This document shows, in pieces, positions 1-7,238 of a DNA stretch of 10,196 bases (positions are counted from its first letter, which is position 1; each line of letters begins with the position of its first letter). Source of the DNA: an uncultured Clostridia bacterium (lineage in GTDB: Bacteria; Bacillota; Clostridia; Oscillospirales; Ruminococcaceae); assembly GCA_947624425.1 (NCBI GenBank), contig CANQKG010000034.1:1-10196 (forward strand). The letters are read 5' to 3'. The notes under the pieces were generated by a model. The model made no database searches and was not told where the DNA came from. It worked only from the letters and a program-made list of their open reading frames with translations. The position numbers were made by a program, and so were the translations under genes.

Positions 1-1715
<1,715 letters not shown>

Positions 1716-1723
<8 letters not shown>

Positions 1724-1763
1724 TCCGTATGTCCCTCCGATTGGCATTCCGTATATTCTCCCG
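1716..1763 (-). repeat. Imperfect 24-bp tandem duplication of the carB ribosome binding site and start codon
   Basis: Reading the minus strand, 1763-1740 and 1739-1716 are two adjacent 24-bp units that match at 19 of 24 positions. Both contain TACGGAATGCCAA, and each carries a purine-rich box (GGGAG in the outer unit, GGAGGG in the inner) at a usable distance from its ATG. Because the unit is 24 bp long, the two ATGs are in the same frame with no stop between them. The inner unit has the better Shine-Dalgarno match and yields the conserved CarB N terminus. Confidence 0.8.
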
Positions 1764-2022
1764 AAATAATCTTTCCGCGTGTCGACTTTTCGTCGACACG
1801 CTTTCGAGGGACAAACACAGTCGCTTCACTCGCTAAAGCTCGTCTAGCTCTGCGTTTTTCCCCCGATTCCCCCTTTTCGTCGAAAACCGGCTTGTCTTGC
1901 GCCAATGCTGACACCGCCTGCGCCGGTTTTCTCTCAGGGTGTCACTCCGGCGGTACATGCCCGCCTTCGTGACGGATTACAAATTTCCCACTTTACAATA
2001 CTGCTTCCACAGATTGCTTAGC
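1724..2022 (-). promoter_or_regulatory. Long structured 5' leader of carB with competing hairpins
   Basis: The region between the predicted carB transcription start (about 2023) and the carB ATG has no convincing gene but much dyad symmetry. Elements: (a) a hairpin with outer arms GTCAC 1941-1945 / GTGAC 1969-1973 and inner arms GGCGG 1949-1953 / CCGCC 1961-1965; (b) TGACACC 1909-1915 pairing with GGTGTCA 1938-1944, which overlaps the outer arm of (a); (c) AAAACCGGC 1883-1891 pairing with GCCGGTTTT 1922-1930, interlocked with (b); (d) a perfect 10-bp stem 1777-1786 / 1792-1801 with a 5-nt loop, about 54 nt before the carB ATG. CTTTTCGTCGA also occurs twice (1786-1796, 1873-1883). Elements (a) and (b) cannot form fully at once, and (b) and (c) are either alternatives or a pseudoknot, which suggests a regulatory leader. 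I did not recognise a known riboswitch, T-box or clear PyrR-binding loop. A dispersed repeat inserted in the leader is the main alternative. No T-tract terminator is evident on the carB strand. Confidence 0.5.
1777..1801. repeat. Perfect 10-bp inverted repeat (hairpin) in the carB leader
   Basis: GCGTGTCGAC at 1777-1786 and its exact reverse complement at 1792-1801 flank a 5-nt loop (TTTTC on plus, GAAAA on minus). It would form a stable RNA hairpin in the carB leader, ending about 30 nt before the outer of the two carB ATGs. It lacks a following U-run on the minus strand and has only TTT on the plus strand, so I do not call it a terminator. Confidence 0.7.
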
Positions 2023-2029
2023 TTTTTCT

Positions 2030-2058
2030 ATTATAGGACAAAAAGCGGAAAATCACAA
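2030..2058 (-). promoter_or_regulatory. Sigma-A-type promoter for carB
   Basis: On the minus strand, TTGTGA (complement of 2053-2058) is followed after exactly 17 nt by TATAAT (complement of 2030-2035), a perfect -10 box. Transcription would start near 2023 and give a carB leader of about 300 nt. It is divergent from the bceR promoter: the two -35 boxes are 28 bp apart. Confidence 0.75.
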
Positions 2059-2086
2059 GAGGAAAATCGAAAAGAGAAGTCACTCG

Positions 2087-2115
2087 TTGTGCCGCCGGAA
2101 AATCTGTGTTACAAT
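2087..2115 (+). promoter_or_regulatory. Promoter of the bceRS operon, with extended -10
   Basis: TTGTGC at 2087-2092 is followed after 17 nt by TACAAT at 2110-2115, and TGT at 2107-2109 gives the TGn extended -10 motif. Transcription would start near 2122, leaving only about 20 nt before the bceR ATG. No match to the BceR-type operator is present here, so basal, constitutive expression of the sensor pair is likely (inference). Confidence 0.7.
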
Positions 2116-2140
2116 AAAGAGAAAAAAAGGGGGTCTTGGA

Positions 2141-2827
2141 ATGCGTTACCGTTTACTGATCGTGGAGGACGACCGCCCGATCGCCTCGGCAATCGGGGAG
2201 CAGGCGGCTGCGTGGGAGATGGACGTGCGTATTGCCGACGACTTTCGAAATATATTGGACGAGTATGCCGCCTTTCGCCCGCATATCGTGCTGCTGGATA
2301 TTTCGCTCCCGTTTTTTGACGGCTACCACTGGTGCCGGGAGATTCGGCGGCTGTCCCATCTGCCGATTATTTTTATCTCCTCCGCTTCGGACAATATGAA
2401 TATTGTGATGGCGATGAATATGGGCGCGGACGATTTTATCGCAAAGCCGTTTGACCAGAGTGTGCTGATGGCAAAAATACAAGCGCTCCTCCGCCGCAGC
2501 TATGATTTTTCTAAAAGTGCGCCGGTGCTGGCGCATCGCGGTGCGTTTCTCGATACCGGCGACGGGGTGCTGATTTATCGGGATCAAAGGATACCGCTCA
2601 CCAAAAACGAGTACCGTATCTTGCTCTGCTTAATGGAGCAAAAAGGGAAGGTGGTCAGTCGGGAAAGGCTGATGGAGCGGCTGTGGAAAACCGAATCGTT
2701 TATCGACGAGAACACCCTGACGGTGAATGTGAACCGGCTGCGGAAAAAGCTGGACGCGGCAGGTCTCACCGGATTTATCACCACCAAGGTCGGGGTCGGG
2801 TATCTGATCGAGAGGGAGGACCGATGA
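2141..2827 (+). CDS. bceR: BceR-like response regulator (OmpR/PhoB family)
   Basis: This cytoplasmic DNA-binding response regulator is 228 residues, the usual size for the family. The receiver domain (about 1-120) shows acidic residues E9, D10 and D11 in LLIVEDD, the phospho-acceptor D53 in IVLLDISLPFFDG, the switch serine at 80/81 in IIFISSAS, and K102 in AKPF. The C-terminal winged-helix domain (about 130-225) has LTKNEYRILLCLMEQKGKVVSRE and NTLTVNVNRLRKKL followed by TKVGVGYLI. The start at 2141 follows AAGGGGG at 2127-2133 by 7 nt; an in-frame ATG at 2087 lies inside the promoter and is rejected. Its stop overlaps the kinase start (ATGA), so the two are translationally coupled. Position directly before a short-sensor kinase and a Bce-type ABC transporter supports a BceR role, activating bceAB when phosphorylated. 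The inducing compound cannot be read from the sequence. Confidence 0.93.
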   Translation: MRYRLLIVEDDRPIASAIGEQAAAWEMDVRIADDFRNILDEYAAFRPHIVLLDISLPFFDGYHWCREIRRLSHLPIIFISSASDNMNIVMAMNMGADDFIAKPFDQSVLMAKIQALLRRSYDFSKSAPVLAHRGAFLDTGDGVLIYRDQRIPLTKNEYRILLCLMEQKGKVVSRERLMERLWKTESFIDENTLTVNVNRLRKKLDAAGLTGFITTKVGVGYLIEREDR

Positions 2828-3813
2828 AGCTGTTTTTCTCTTATCTTAAGGAGCGGCGGAGAACACTCGTGCTGTTTCTTTTGACCGGCGGGCTGTTTTT
2901 GCTCACCTTTTTCTTTTACGGACTGCCTCTGAAAGCGGTGCTTTATCCGTATTTGCTGTCGGCGGTCATCGGCGGCGGCGCGCTTATCTGCGATTTTCTG
3001 CGGGTGCGGCAAAAGCACCGCAGGCTCATCACATTAGCAGGACAAAGCGCCGCCACGCTGCCGCCCTTGCCCATGCCCGAAGGGATCGAGGAGCAGGATT
3101 ATCAGTTCCTCATCGGGGGATTGCAGACCGAATTGTCCGAACTTTCCGCCGCGGCGTCTGCCCGTTATCGGGATATGGTGGAATACTATACCGTTTGGGC
3201 GCATCAGATCAAAACGCCGATTGCTTCGATGCAGCTCACCTTGGAACAGGAGGACTCTCCGCTTTCCCGCAGGCTCTCTGCCGAGGTATTTCGGATCGGG
3301 CAGTATGTGGAGATGGTGCTGGCGTTTTTGCGGCTGGACGCCGATACCGGCGATTACCTGTTTCGGGAGTACGATCTGGACGGGATCATCAAACAGGCGG
3401 TCGCAAAGCTTGCCGCCGCCTTTATCGACCGGAAGCTGTCCCTTCATTATGAGCCGGTCTGCCGAACGGTCGTCACCGATGATAAGTGGCTGTCCTTTGT
3501 GATCGAGCAGATTTTATCCAACGCGCTCAAATACACCCGCGAGGGCGGCGTTTCGATCTACTGCGAGGAACCGCAGACCCTTTGCATTGCCGATACCGGC
3601 ATCGGGATCGCGCCGGAGGATCTGCCCCGTATTTTTGAAAAGGGGTATACCGGTTATAACGGCAGGCTGGATAAAAAGGCAAGCGGGCTGGGGCTTTACC
3701 TCTGCAAGCGGATCTGCGATAAGCTCGGCATCGGCATCGGCGTAGTGTCCGTACCGGAAAAGGGAACGGTCGTGCGGCTCGATCTGGCGCAGTACGCGCT
3801 TAAACGGGAGTAG
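2824..3813 (+). CDS. bceS: BceS-like intramembrane-sensing histidine kinase
   Basis: A 329-residue membrane histidine kinase. Two hydrophobic helices (about 15-34 and 38-59) are joined by a turn of only a few residues, so there is almost no extracellular sensor. This is the hallmark of intramembrane-sensing kinases of the BceS type, which in characterised systems detect the state of the partner ABC transporter rather than the drug itself. The H-box WAHQIKTPIASMQL places the phosphorylated histidine at 127. The ATPase domain carries the N-box QILSNALKYT (about 230), G1 box DTGIGIAPEDLPRIFEKGYTG (about 257), and G2 box ASGLGLYLCKRI (about 286). The start at 2824 overlaps the bceR stop and has GGAGG at 2815-2819, a rather short 4-nt spacing; longer in-frame starts lie inside bceR and would lack the family's hydrophobic N terminus. 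A hairpin with a T-run follows 23 nt after the stop. Confidence 0.93.
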   Translation: MKLFFSYLKERRRTLVLFLLTGGLFLLTFFFYGLPLKAVLYPYLLSAVIGGGALICDFLRVRQKHRRLITLAGQSAATLPPLPMPEGIEEQDYQFLIGGLQTELSELSAAASARYRDMVEYYTVWAHQIKTPIASMQLTLEQEDSPLSRRLSAEVFRIGQYVEMVLAFLRLDADTGDYLFREYDLDGIIKQAVAKLAAAFIDRKLSLHYEPVCRTVVTDDKWLSFVIEQILSNALKYTREGGVSIYCEEPQTLCIADTGIGIAPEDLPRIFEKGYTGYNGRLDKKASGLGLYLCKRICDKLGIGIGVVSVPEKGTVVRLDLAQYALKRE

Positions 3814-3815
3814 TA

Positions 3816-3833
3816 TCTTACAAAAATGTAAGA
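3816..3833. promoter_or_regulatory. Probable BceR operator upstream of bceAB
   Basis: TCTTACA (3816-3822), AAAA, TGTAAGA (3827-3833) is a perfect 7-bp inverted repeat with a 4-nt spacer. Its core TTACA-N4-TGTAA fits the TNACA-N4-TGTAA motif described for BceR-like regulators. The centre lies about 74 bp upstream of the predicted bceA transcription start. A further copy of AAATGTAAG (3824-3832) recurs at 3845-3853, exactly 21 bp downstream, or about two helical turns, and may be a secondary half-site. That BceR binds here is inferred from motif and position. Confidence 0.8.
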
Positions 3834-3835
3834 GG

Positions 3836-3884
3836 AAAAGCGGGAAATGTAAGCCGATCCGATGGCGGAGCATTTCCCGTTTTT
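3836..3884 (+). terminator. Candidate intrinsic terminator or attenuator between bceS and bceA
   Basis: CGGGAAATG (3841-3849) is the exact reverse complement of CATTTCCCG (3871-3879). The stem can extend to 14 pairs through one G-U and four A-U pairs (3836-3840 with 3880-3884), with a 21-nt loop and TTTTT at 3880-3884. This fits a terminator for the bceRS transcript, though the large loop and the use of the T-run in the stem lower certainty. It lies immediately before the bceA -10 box. Confidence 0.6.
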
Positions 3885-3892
3885 GATACAAT
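3884..3892 (+). promoter_or_regulatory. bceAB promoter: extended -10 with poor -35
   Basis: TGATACAAT at 3884-3892 is an extended -10 (TGn plus TACAAT). At a 17-nt spacing the -35 position (3864-3869) reads GGCGGA and does not resemble TTGACA. A weak -35 fits a promoter that needs an activator, here presumably phosphorylated BceR bound upstream. Predicted start about 3899, giving a leader of about 25 nt with a strong AAGGAGG site. Confidence 0.65.
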
Positions 3893-3923
3893 GACTCCGG
3901 AACAACAAAAAGGAGGCGTTGTG

Positions 3924-4688
3924 ATGAGTATGTTAGAGGTTGCGGGGCTTAAAAAAGTCTACAGCACCCGATTCGGCGGCAATCAGGTGGAGGCGCTTCG
4001 GAATGTGACCTTCACGGTCGAGGAGGGCGAGTATGCGGCGATCATGGGGGAGTCCGGTTCGGGCAAGACCACGCTGCTCAATCTGCTTGCCGCGCTGGAT
4101 CGCCCGACCGGCGGCAGCGTGAAGCTGGACGGGCGGGACCTGTCCGAGGTAAGGGAGGCGGCGGCAGCCGCGTTTCGGCGGGATCATCTGGGGTTTGTGT
4201 TTCAGGAGTTCAACCTGCTCGACACCTTTACGCTGGAGGACAATATCTATCTGCCGCTGGTGCTGGCGGGAAAACCCTATCGGGAGATGCAAAAAAGGCT
4301 GAAGCCGATCGCCGAGGAACTGGGCATTGCCGGACTGCTGAAAAAATATCCCTATGAGGTATCGGGCGGGCAGACGCAGCGGGCGGCGGTGGCACGGGCG
4401 ATCATCACCGAGCCGCGCCTGATTTTGGCGGACGAGCCGACCGGTGCGCTGGACTCCCGCTCCACCGATGAGTTATTGCGGCTCTTTGCAAAAATCAATG
4501 CACGGGGTCAGACGATTTTGATGGTGACCCATTCGGTCAAGGCGGCAAGTGCGGCAAATCGGGTGCTGTTCATGAAGGATGGCGAGGTGTTCCACCAGCT
4601 TTATCGCGGGAAGGACACCGATGAGGAGTTGTACCAGAAGATTTCCGATACCCTGACTCTCCTTGCGACGGGCGGTGACAGAAGATGA
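3924..4688 (+). CDS. bceA: BceA-like ABC transporter ATPase
   Basis: The 254-residue nucleotide-binding subunit hydrolyses ATP to drive the BceB permease at the inner face of the membrane. All ABC motifs are present in order: Walker A GESGSGKTT (residues 42-50), Q-loop VFQEFNLLDTFTLEDN, signature VSGGQTQR, Walker B LILADEPTGALDS, and the H-loop MVTHS. It belongs to the MacB/LolD/BceA branch, consistent with the FtsX-type partner encoded next. The start at 3924 has AAGGAGG at 3910-3916, 7 nt away; the in-frame ATG at 3891 overlaps the -10 box and is not credible, and ATG 3930 has too wide a spacing. The stop overlaps the bceB start (ATGA), so the two are coupled and probably made in fixed ratio. 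In characterised Bce systems the transporter confers resistance to cell-wall-active peptides such as bacitracin, nisin or other lantibiotics; which one applies here is unknown. Confidence 0.95.
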   Translation: MSMLEVAGLKKVYSTRFGGNQVEALRNVTFTVEEGEYAAIMGESGSGKTTLLNLLAALDRPTGGSVKLDGRDLSEVREAAAAAFRRDHLGFVFQEFNLLDTFTLEDNIYLPLVLAGKPYREMQKRLKPIAEELGIAGLLKKYPYEVSGGQTQRAAVARAIITEPRLILADEPTGALDSRSTDELLRLFAKINARGQTILMVTHSVKAASAANRVLFMKDGEVFHQLYRGKDTDEELYQKISDTLTLLATGGDRR

Positions 4689-6718
4689 AGCCGATGTTTT
4701 ATCCAAGGCTTGCCCTCGACGGTATGCGGAAGAACAAGCGAATGTATCTGCCCTATCTGTTCACCTGTATCGGCATGGTGATGATGCACTATATCATCAC
4801 ATTTCTGGAGTACAATCCCGCGCTTGCGGGTATGCCGGGCGGAGCGGTCATTCCAGAGATACTGGGGCTCGGCGGCATGGTGATTGCCGTGTTTGCCGCG
4901 ATCTTTCTGTTTTACACCAATTCCTTTCTGATGCGCCGCCGGAAGAAGGAGTTCGGGCTGTATCATATTCTCGGCATGGGGAAGCGGAATATCGGCTTTA
5001 TCCTCTGCTGGGAGTCGCTGATGATCGCGGCGGTATCCCTCACGGTGGGACTGATGAGCGGGATCATCTTTTCCAAGCTGGCGGAGCTGGGGCTGATCCA
5101 TATGGTGCAGGGCACGGTGGATTACACCCTCACCGCCGCGCCCGAGGCGGTCAAAATGACCCTGTTTCGGTTTGCCGTCATCTTCCTGCTGCTTTTTTTA
5201 AACGGAGTGCGTCAGGTGCGCTTTTCGAGCGCCGTTGCCCTTCTCAAAAGTGAAAGCGTGGGGGAGCGTCCGCCAAAGCAAAACTGGATCGGGGGCGTGC
5301 TGGGCATCTTGCTGTTGGGTGTCGCCTATTACCTTGCCGTCACCATTGAAAACCCGCTTGCCGCGCTGAGTGTGTTTTTCCTTGCCGTGCTGCTGGTGAT
5401 CGCCGGCAGCTATCTGGTGATGATCTCCGGCTCGGTGATGATCTGCCGGATTTTGCAGCGGAACAAGAAGTATTACTATCGGGCGAACCATTTTGTGTCG
5501 GTGTCCTCGATGGTCTACCGTATGCGGCGAAACGGCGCGGGGCTTGCCTCGATCTGCATTCTCGCCACCATGGTGCTGGTGATGATCTCGTCCACCTCCT
5601 GCCTGTATTTCGGGGGAGAGGACTCGCTTTACAGCCGCTATCCGCGGGAGATCAATATCGACGTCTTTTTGCAGGATACGGCGGCTCTCTCCACCGAGCG
5701 GATCAACGCGCTTCAGGCGGATATTCTCGAGGTTGCCGGACGGCACGGCGTCACCCCCGAAGACGTCTATCAGTACCGCAGTATTTCGGTGGCGGGTATG
5801 CTGGACGGGGAAACGGTGGAGACCGATGTGACCAAAGTGAGTGCCGCCGATCTTTTCTCCATGGCAGACCTGCATCAGTTTTATTTCATCTCCCTTTCGG
5901 ATTATAACGCAGCCGCCGGTACGGAGGAAACGCTTGCGGACGGCGAGGCGATGCTTTATATCAATCGGGGCGGATATGAGGGCGATACCCTTTCCTTCCG
6001 AAACGGACAGAGCTTTCACATCACAAAGCGGCTCTCCGCGTTTCCGGTAAACGGTCTGACCCAGATGGACATCGTGTCTGCCGTCATGCTGGTGGTGCCC
6101 GATCTGGCGAAAAGCGTTACCGGGCTGGACGCGCTTGCCGACTATAACGGCGACCCGATCATCACGCCGCAGTGGACATACTGCTTCGATACCGGCGCGG
6201 ACGAGGATACCGAGATCGCTTTGTGGCGCGATCTGACCGATATGCTCGATAAGGACAGCGGATATCGGCATTATAACTGTGACTGCCGGGACTTTGAACG
6301 GCAGGATTACTACGGTCTGTTCGGTGGACTTTTCTATCTCGGTATTCTGTTGAGCATTGTGTTTCTGATCGCCGCCGTTTTGATCATCTACTATAAGCAG
6401 ATTTCGGAGGGATATGAGGATCAGGCGCGGTTTGAGATCATGCAGAAGGTCGGTATGACGGGACGGGAGATACGAAAGAGCATCAATTCCCAGCTTTTGA
6501 CGGTGTTTTTCCTGCCGCTTTTGCTCGCGGCGTGCCATCTTGCCTTCGCGTTCCCGATGATCCGAAAGCTGCTTTTGATGTTCAATCTGAACAATGTCGC
6601 CCTCTTTGCGGTCACTACCGTCATCAGCGTGGTCGTGTTCTCTCTGTTTTATATGCTGGTCTACCGGATCACCTCCAATGCCTATTACCATATCGTCAGC
6701 AGCAGAAAGGAGCCGTGA
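4685..6718 (+). CDS. bceB: BceB-like ABC transporter permease (FtsX family, large extracellular domain)
   Basis: A 677-residue membrane permease with the BceB layout of ten transmembrane helices and a big extracellular domain between helices 7 and 8. Hydrophobic segments are visible at about 20-42, 58-81, 105-130, 158-175, 203-220, 226-250, 286-306, 546-570, 605-627 and 638-660. The extracellular block is about 307-545, includes the segment SRYPREINIDVFLQDTAAL, and is the part thought to recognise the peptide or its lipid-linked target and to signal to BceS. The stretch after helix 2 (RRRKKEFGLYHILGMGKRNI) and the one after helix 8 (ARFEIMQKVGMTGREIRKSIN) are the paired cytoplasmic motifs of FtsX-type permeases that contact the ATPase. 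The start overlaps the bceA stop and has only a weak ribosome site (GGTGA), consistent with coupling. The length is normal and no frameshift is seen. Confidence 0.95.
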   Translation: MKPMFYPRLALDGMRKNKRMYLPYLFTCIGMVMMHYIITFLEYNPALAGMPGGAVIPEILGLGGMVIAVFAAIFLFYTNSFLMRRRKKEFGLYHILGMGKRNIGFILCWESLMIAAVSLTVGLMSGIIFSKLAELGLIHMVQGTVDYTLTAAPEAVKMTLFRFAVIFLLLFLNGVRQVRFSSAVALLKSESVGERPPKQNWIGGVLGILLLGVAYYLAVTIENPLAALSVFFLAVLLVIAGSYLVMISGSVMICRILQRNKKYYYRANHFVSVSSMVYRMRRNGAGLASICILATMVLVMISSTSCLYFGGEDSLYSRYPREINIDVFLQDTAALSTERINALQADILEVAGRHGVTPEDVYQYRSISVAGMLDGETVETDVTKVSAADLFSMADLHQFYFISLSDYNAAAGTEETLADGEAMLYINRGGYEGDTLSFRNGQSFHITKRLSAFPVNGLTQMDIVSAVMLVVPDLAKSVTGLDALADYNGDPIITPQWTYCFDTGADEDTEIALWRDLTDMLDKDSGYRHYNCDCRDFERQDYYGLFGGLFYLGILLSIVFLIAAVLIIYYKQISEGYEDQARFEIMQKVGMTGREIRKSINSQLLTVFFLPLLLAACHLAFAFPMIRKLLLMFNLNNVALFAVTTVISVVVFSLFYMLVYRITSNAYYHIVSSRKEP

Positions 6719-6836
6719 CCTTCCGGCGCCTATGCGGAGCGCTTCCGCCTTGAATTGCAGAAGTGACAAAGTTATCCTGCCGCGGTTTTATTTCGTTGTG
6801 GAATGTGACAAATTTGAAAATTTTTCCGAAAAGCCC
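6719..6836. other. Spacer between bceB and the groESL promoter; no clear terminator
   Basis: This short spacer has no gene. A weak GCGGA/TCCGC dyad follows the bceB stop but without a T-run, so I see no convincing terminator for bceAB. GTGACAAA occurs twice, about 40 bp apart, once near 6764 and once near 6805. The A+T-rich stretch around 6803-6830 sits just upstream of the groES -35 box, where an UP element would lie (inference). Confidence 0.45.
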
Positions 6837-6864
6837 TTGCAATTTTCCTGAAATCGGATATAAT
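6837..6864 (+). promoter_or_regulatory. Sigma-A promoter of groESL
   Basis: TTGCAA at 6837-6842 and a perfect TATAAT at 6859-6864 are separated by 16 nt. The predicted start (about 6871) places the CIRCE element at the very beginning of the transcript, the standard arrangement for HrcA-controlled chaperone operons. Confidence 0.85.
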
Positions 6865-6872
6865 AAAAACTG

Positions 6873-6899
6873 TTAGCACTCTATGTGTTTGAGTGCTAA
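6873..6899. promoter_or_regulatory. CIRCE operator (HrcA binding site)
   Basis: TTAGCACTC (6873-6881), a 9-nt spacer, then GAGTGCTAA (6891-6899): a perfect match to the CIRCE consensus. HrcA binds this inverted repeat and represses groESL until heat or unfolded protein depletes active HrcA. hrcA itself is not in the window. Confidence 0.98.
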
Positions 6900-6933
6900 A
6901 AATTCAGATCTCATGGTAAGGAGGAACCAAGGA

Positions 6934-7218
6934 ATGAATATCAAACCGTTGGGAGATCGCGTTGTCATCAAAATGCTGGAGGCGGAGGAAACCTCCAAGG
7001 GCGGACTGCTGCTGGCAGGGAGCGCCAAGGAGAAGCCGCAGATGGCGGAGATCGTCGCGGTAGGACCGGGCGGCATCGTGGACGGCAAAGAGGTCAAGAT
7101 GGAGCTCAAGGTGGGCGACCATGTGCTGACCAGCAAGTATGCCGGTACCGAGGTCAAGATGGACGGCGAGGAATACACCATTCTTCATCAGTCCGACGTA
7201 TTGGCGATCGTAGAGTAA
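6934..7218 (+). CDS. groES: Co-chaperonin GroES
   Basis: GroES (Hsp10) is the 94-residue heptameric lid that caps the GroEL folding chamber in the cytoplasm. The sequence begins MNIKPLGDRVVIKMLEAEET and carries the family's mobile loop region TSKGGLLLAGSAKEKPQ, then AEIVAVGPGG and the closing VLAIVE, all typical. The start at 6934 has AAGGAGG at 6918-6924 with a 9-nt spacing; the in-frame ATG at 6883 falls inside CIRCE and is rejected. groEL follows after 20 nt in the same transcript. Expression should be heat-inducible through the upstream CIRCE element. Confidence 0.98.
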   Translation: MNIKPLGDRVVIKMLEAEETSKGGLLLAGSAKEKPQMAEIVAVGPGGIVDGKEVKMELKVGDHVLTSKYAGTEVKMDGEEYTILHQSDVLAIVE

Positions 7219-7238
7219 AATAGGGGGTAAATAAGATT

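Noticed and set aside
1930..1945. CTGAGAGA on the carB leader strand, loosely like a PyrR-binding loop
   Set aside because: Only a few bases agree with the PyrR anti-antiterminator consensus and no matching terminator/antiterminator pair is evident.
1977..1998. Two TTACAA half-sites (1977-1982, 1993-1998) resembling half of the BceR motif
   Set aside because: They are direct repeats, lack the TGTAA partner at 4-nt spacing, and lie downstream of the carB promoter, so chance is the simpler explanation.
3891..3923. Upstream in-frame ATG for bceA at 3891
   Set aside because: It overlaps the predicted -10 box and lies upstream of the predicted transcription start; the ATG at 3924 has an ideal ribosome binding site.
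6728..6755. Weak dyad after bceB as a terminator
   Set aside because: Stem of about five pairs and no following T-run.
5198..6769. 523-codon open frame on the minus strand opposite bceB
   Set aside because: Histidine-, arginine- and glutamine-rich translation with no domain character, created by the codon bias of bceB; no ribosome binding site or promoter.
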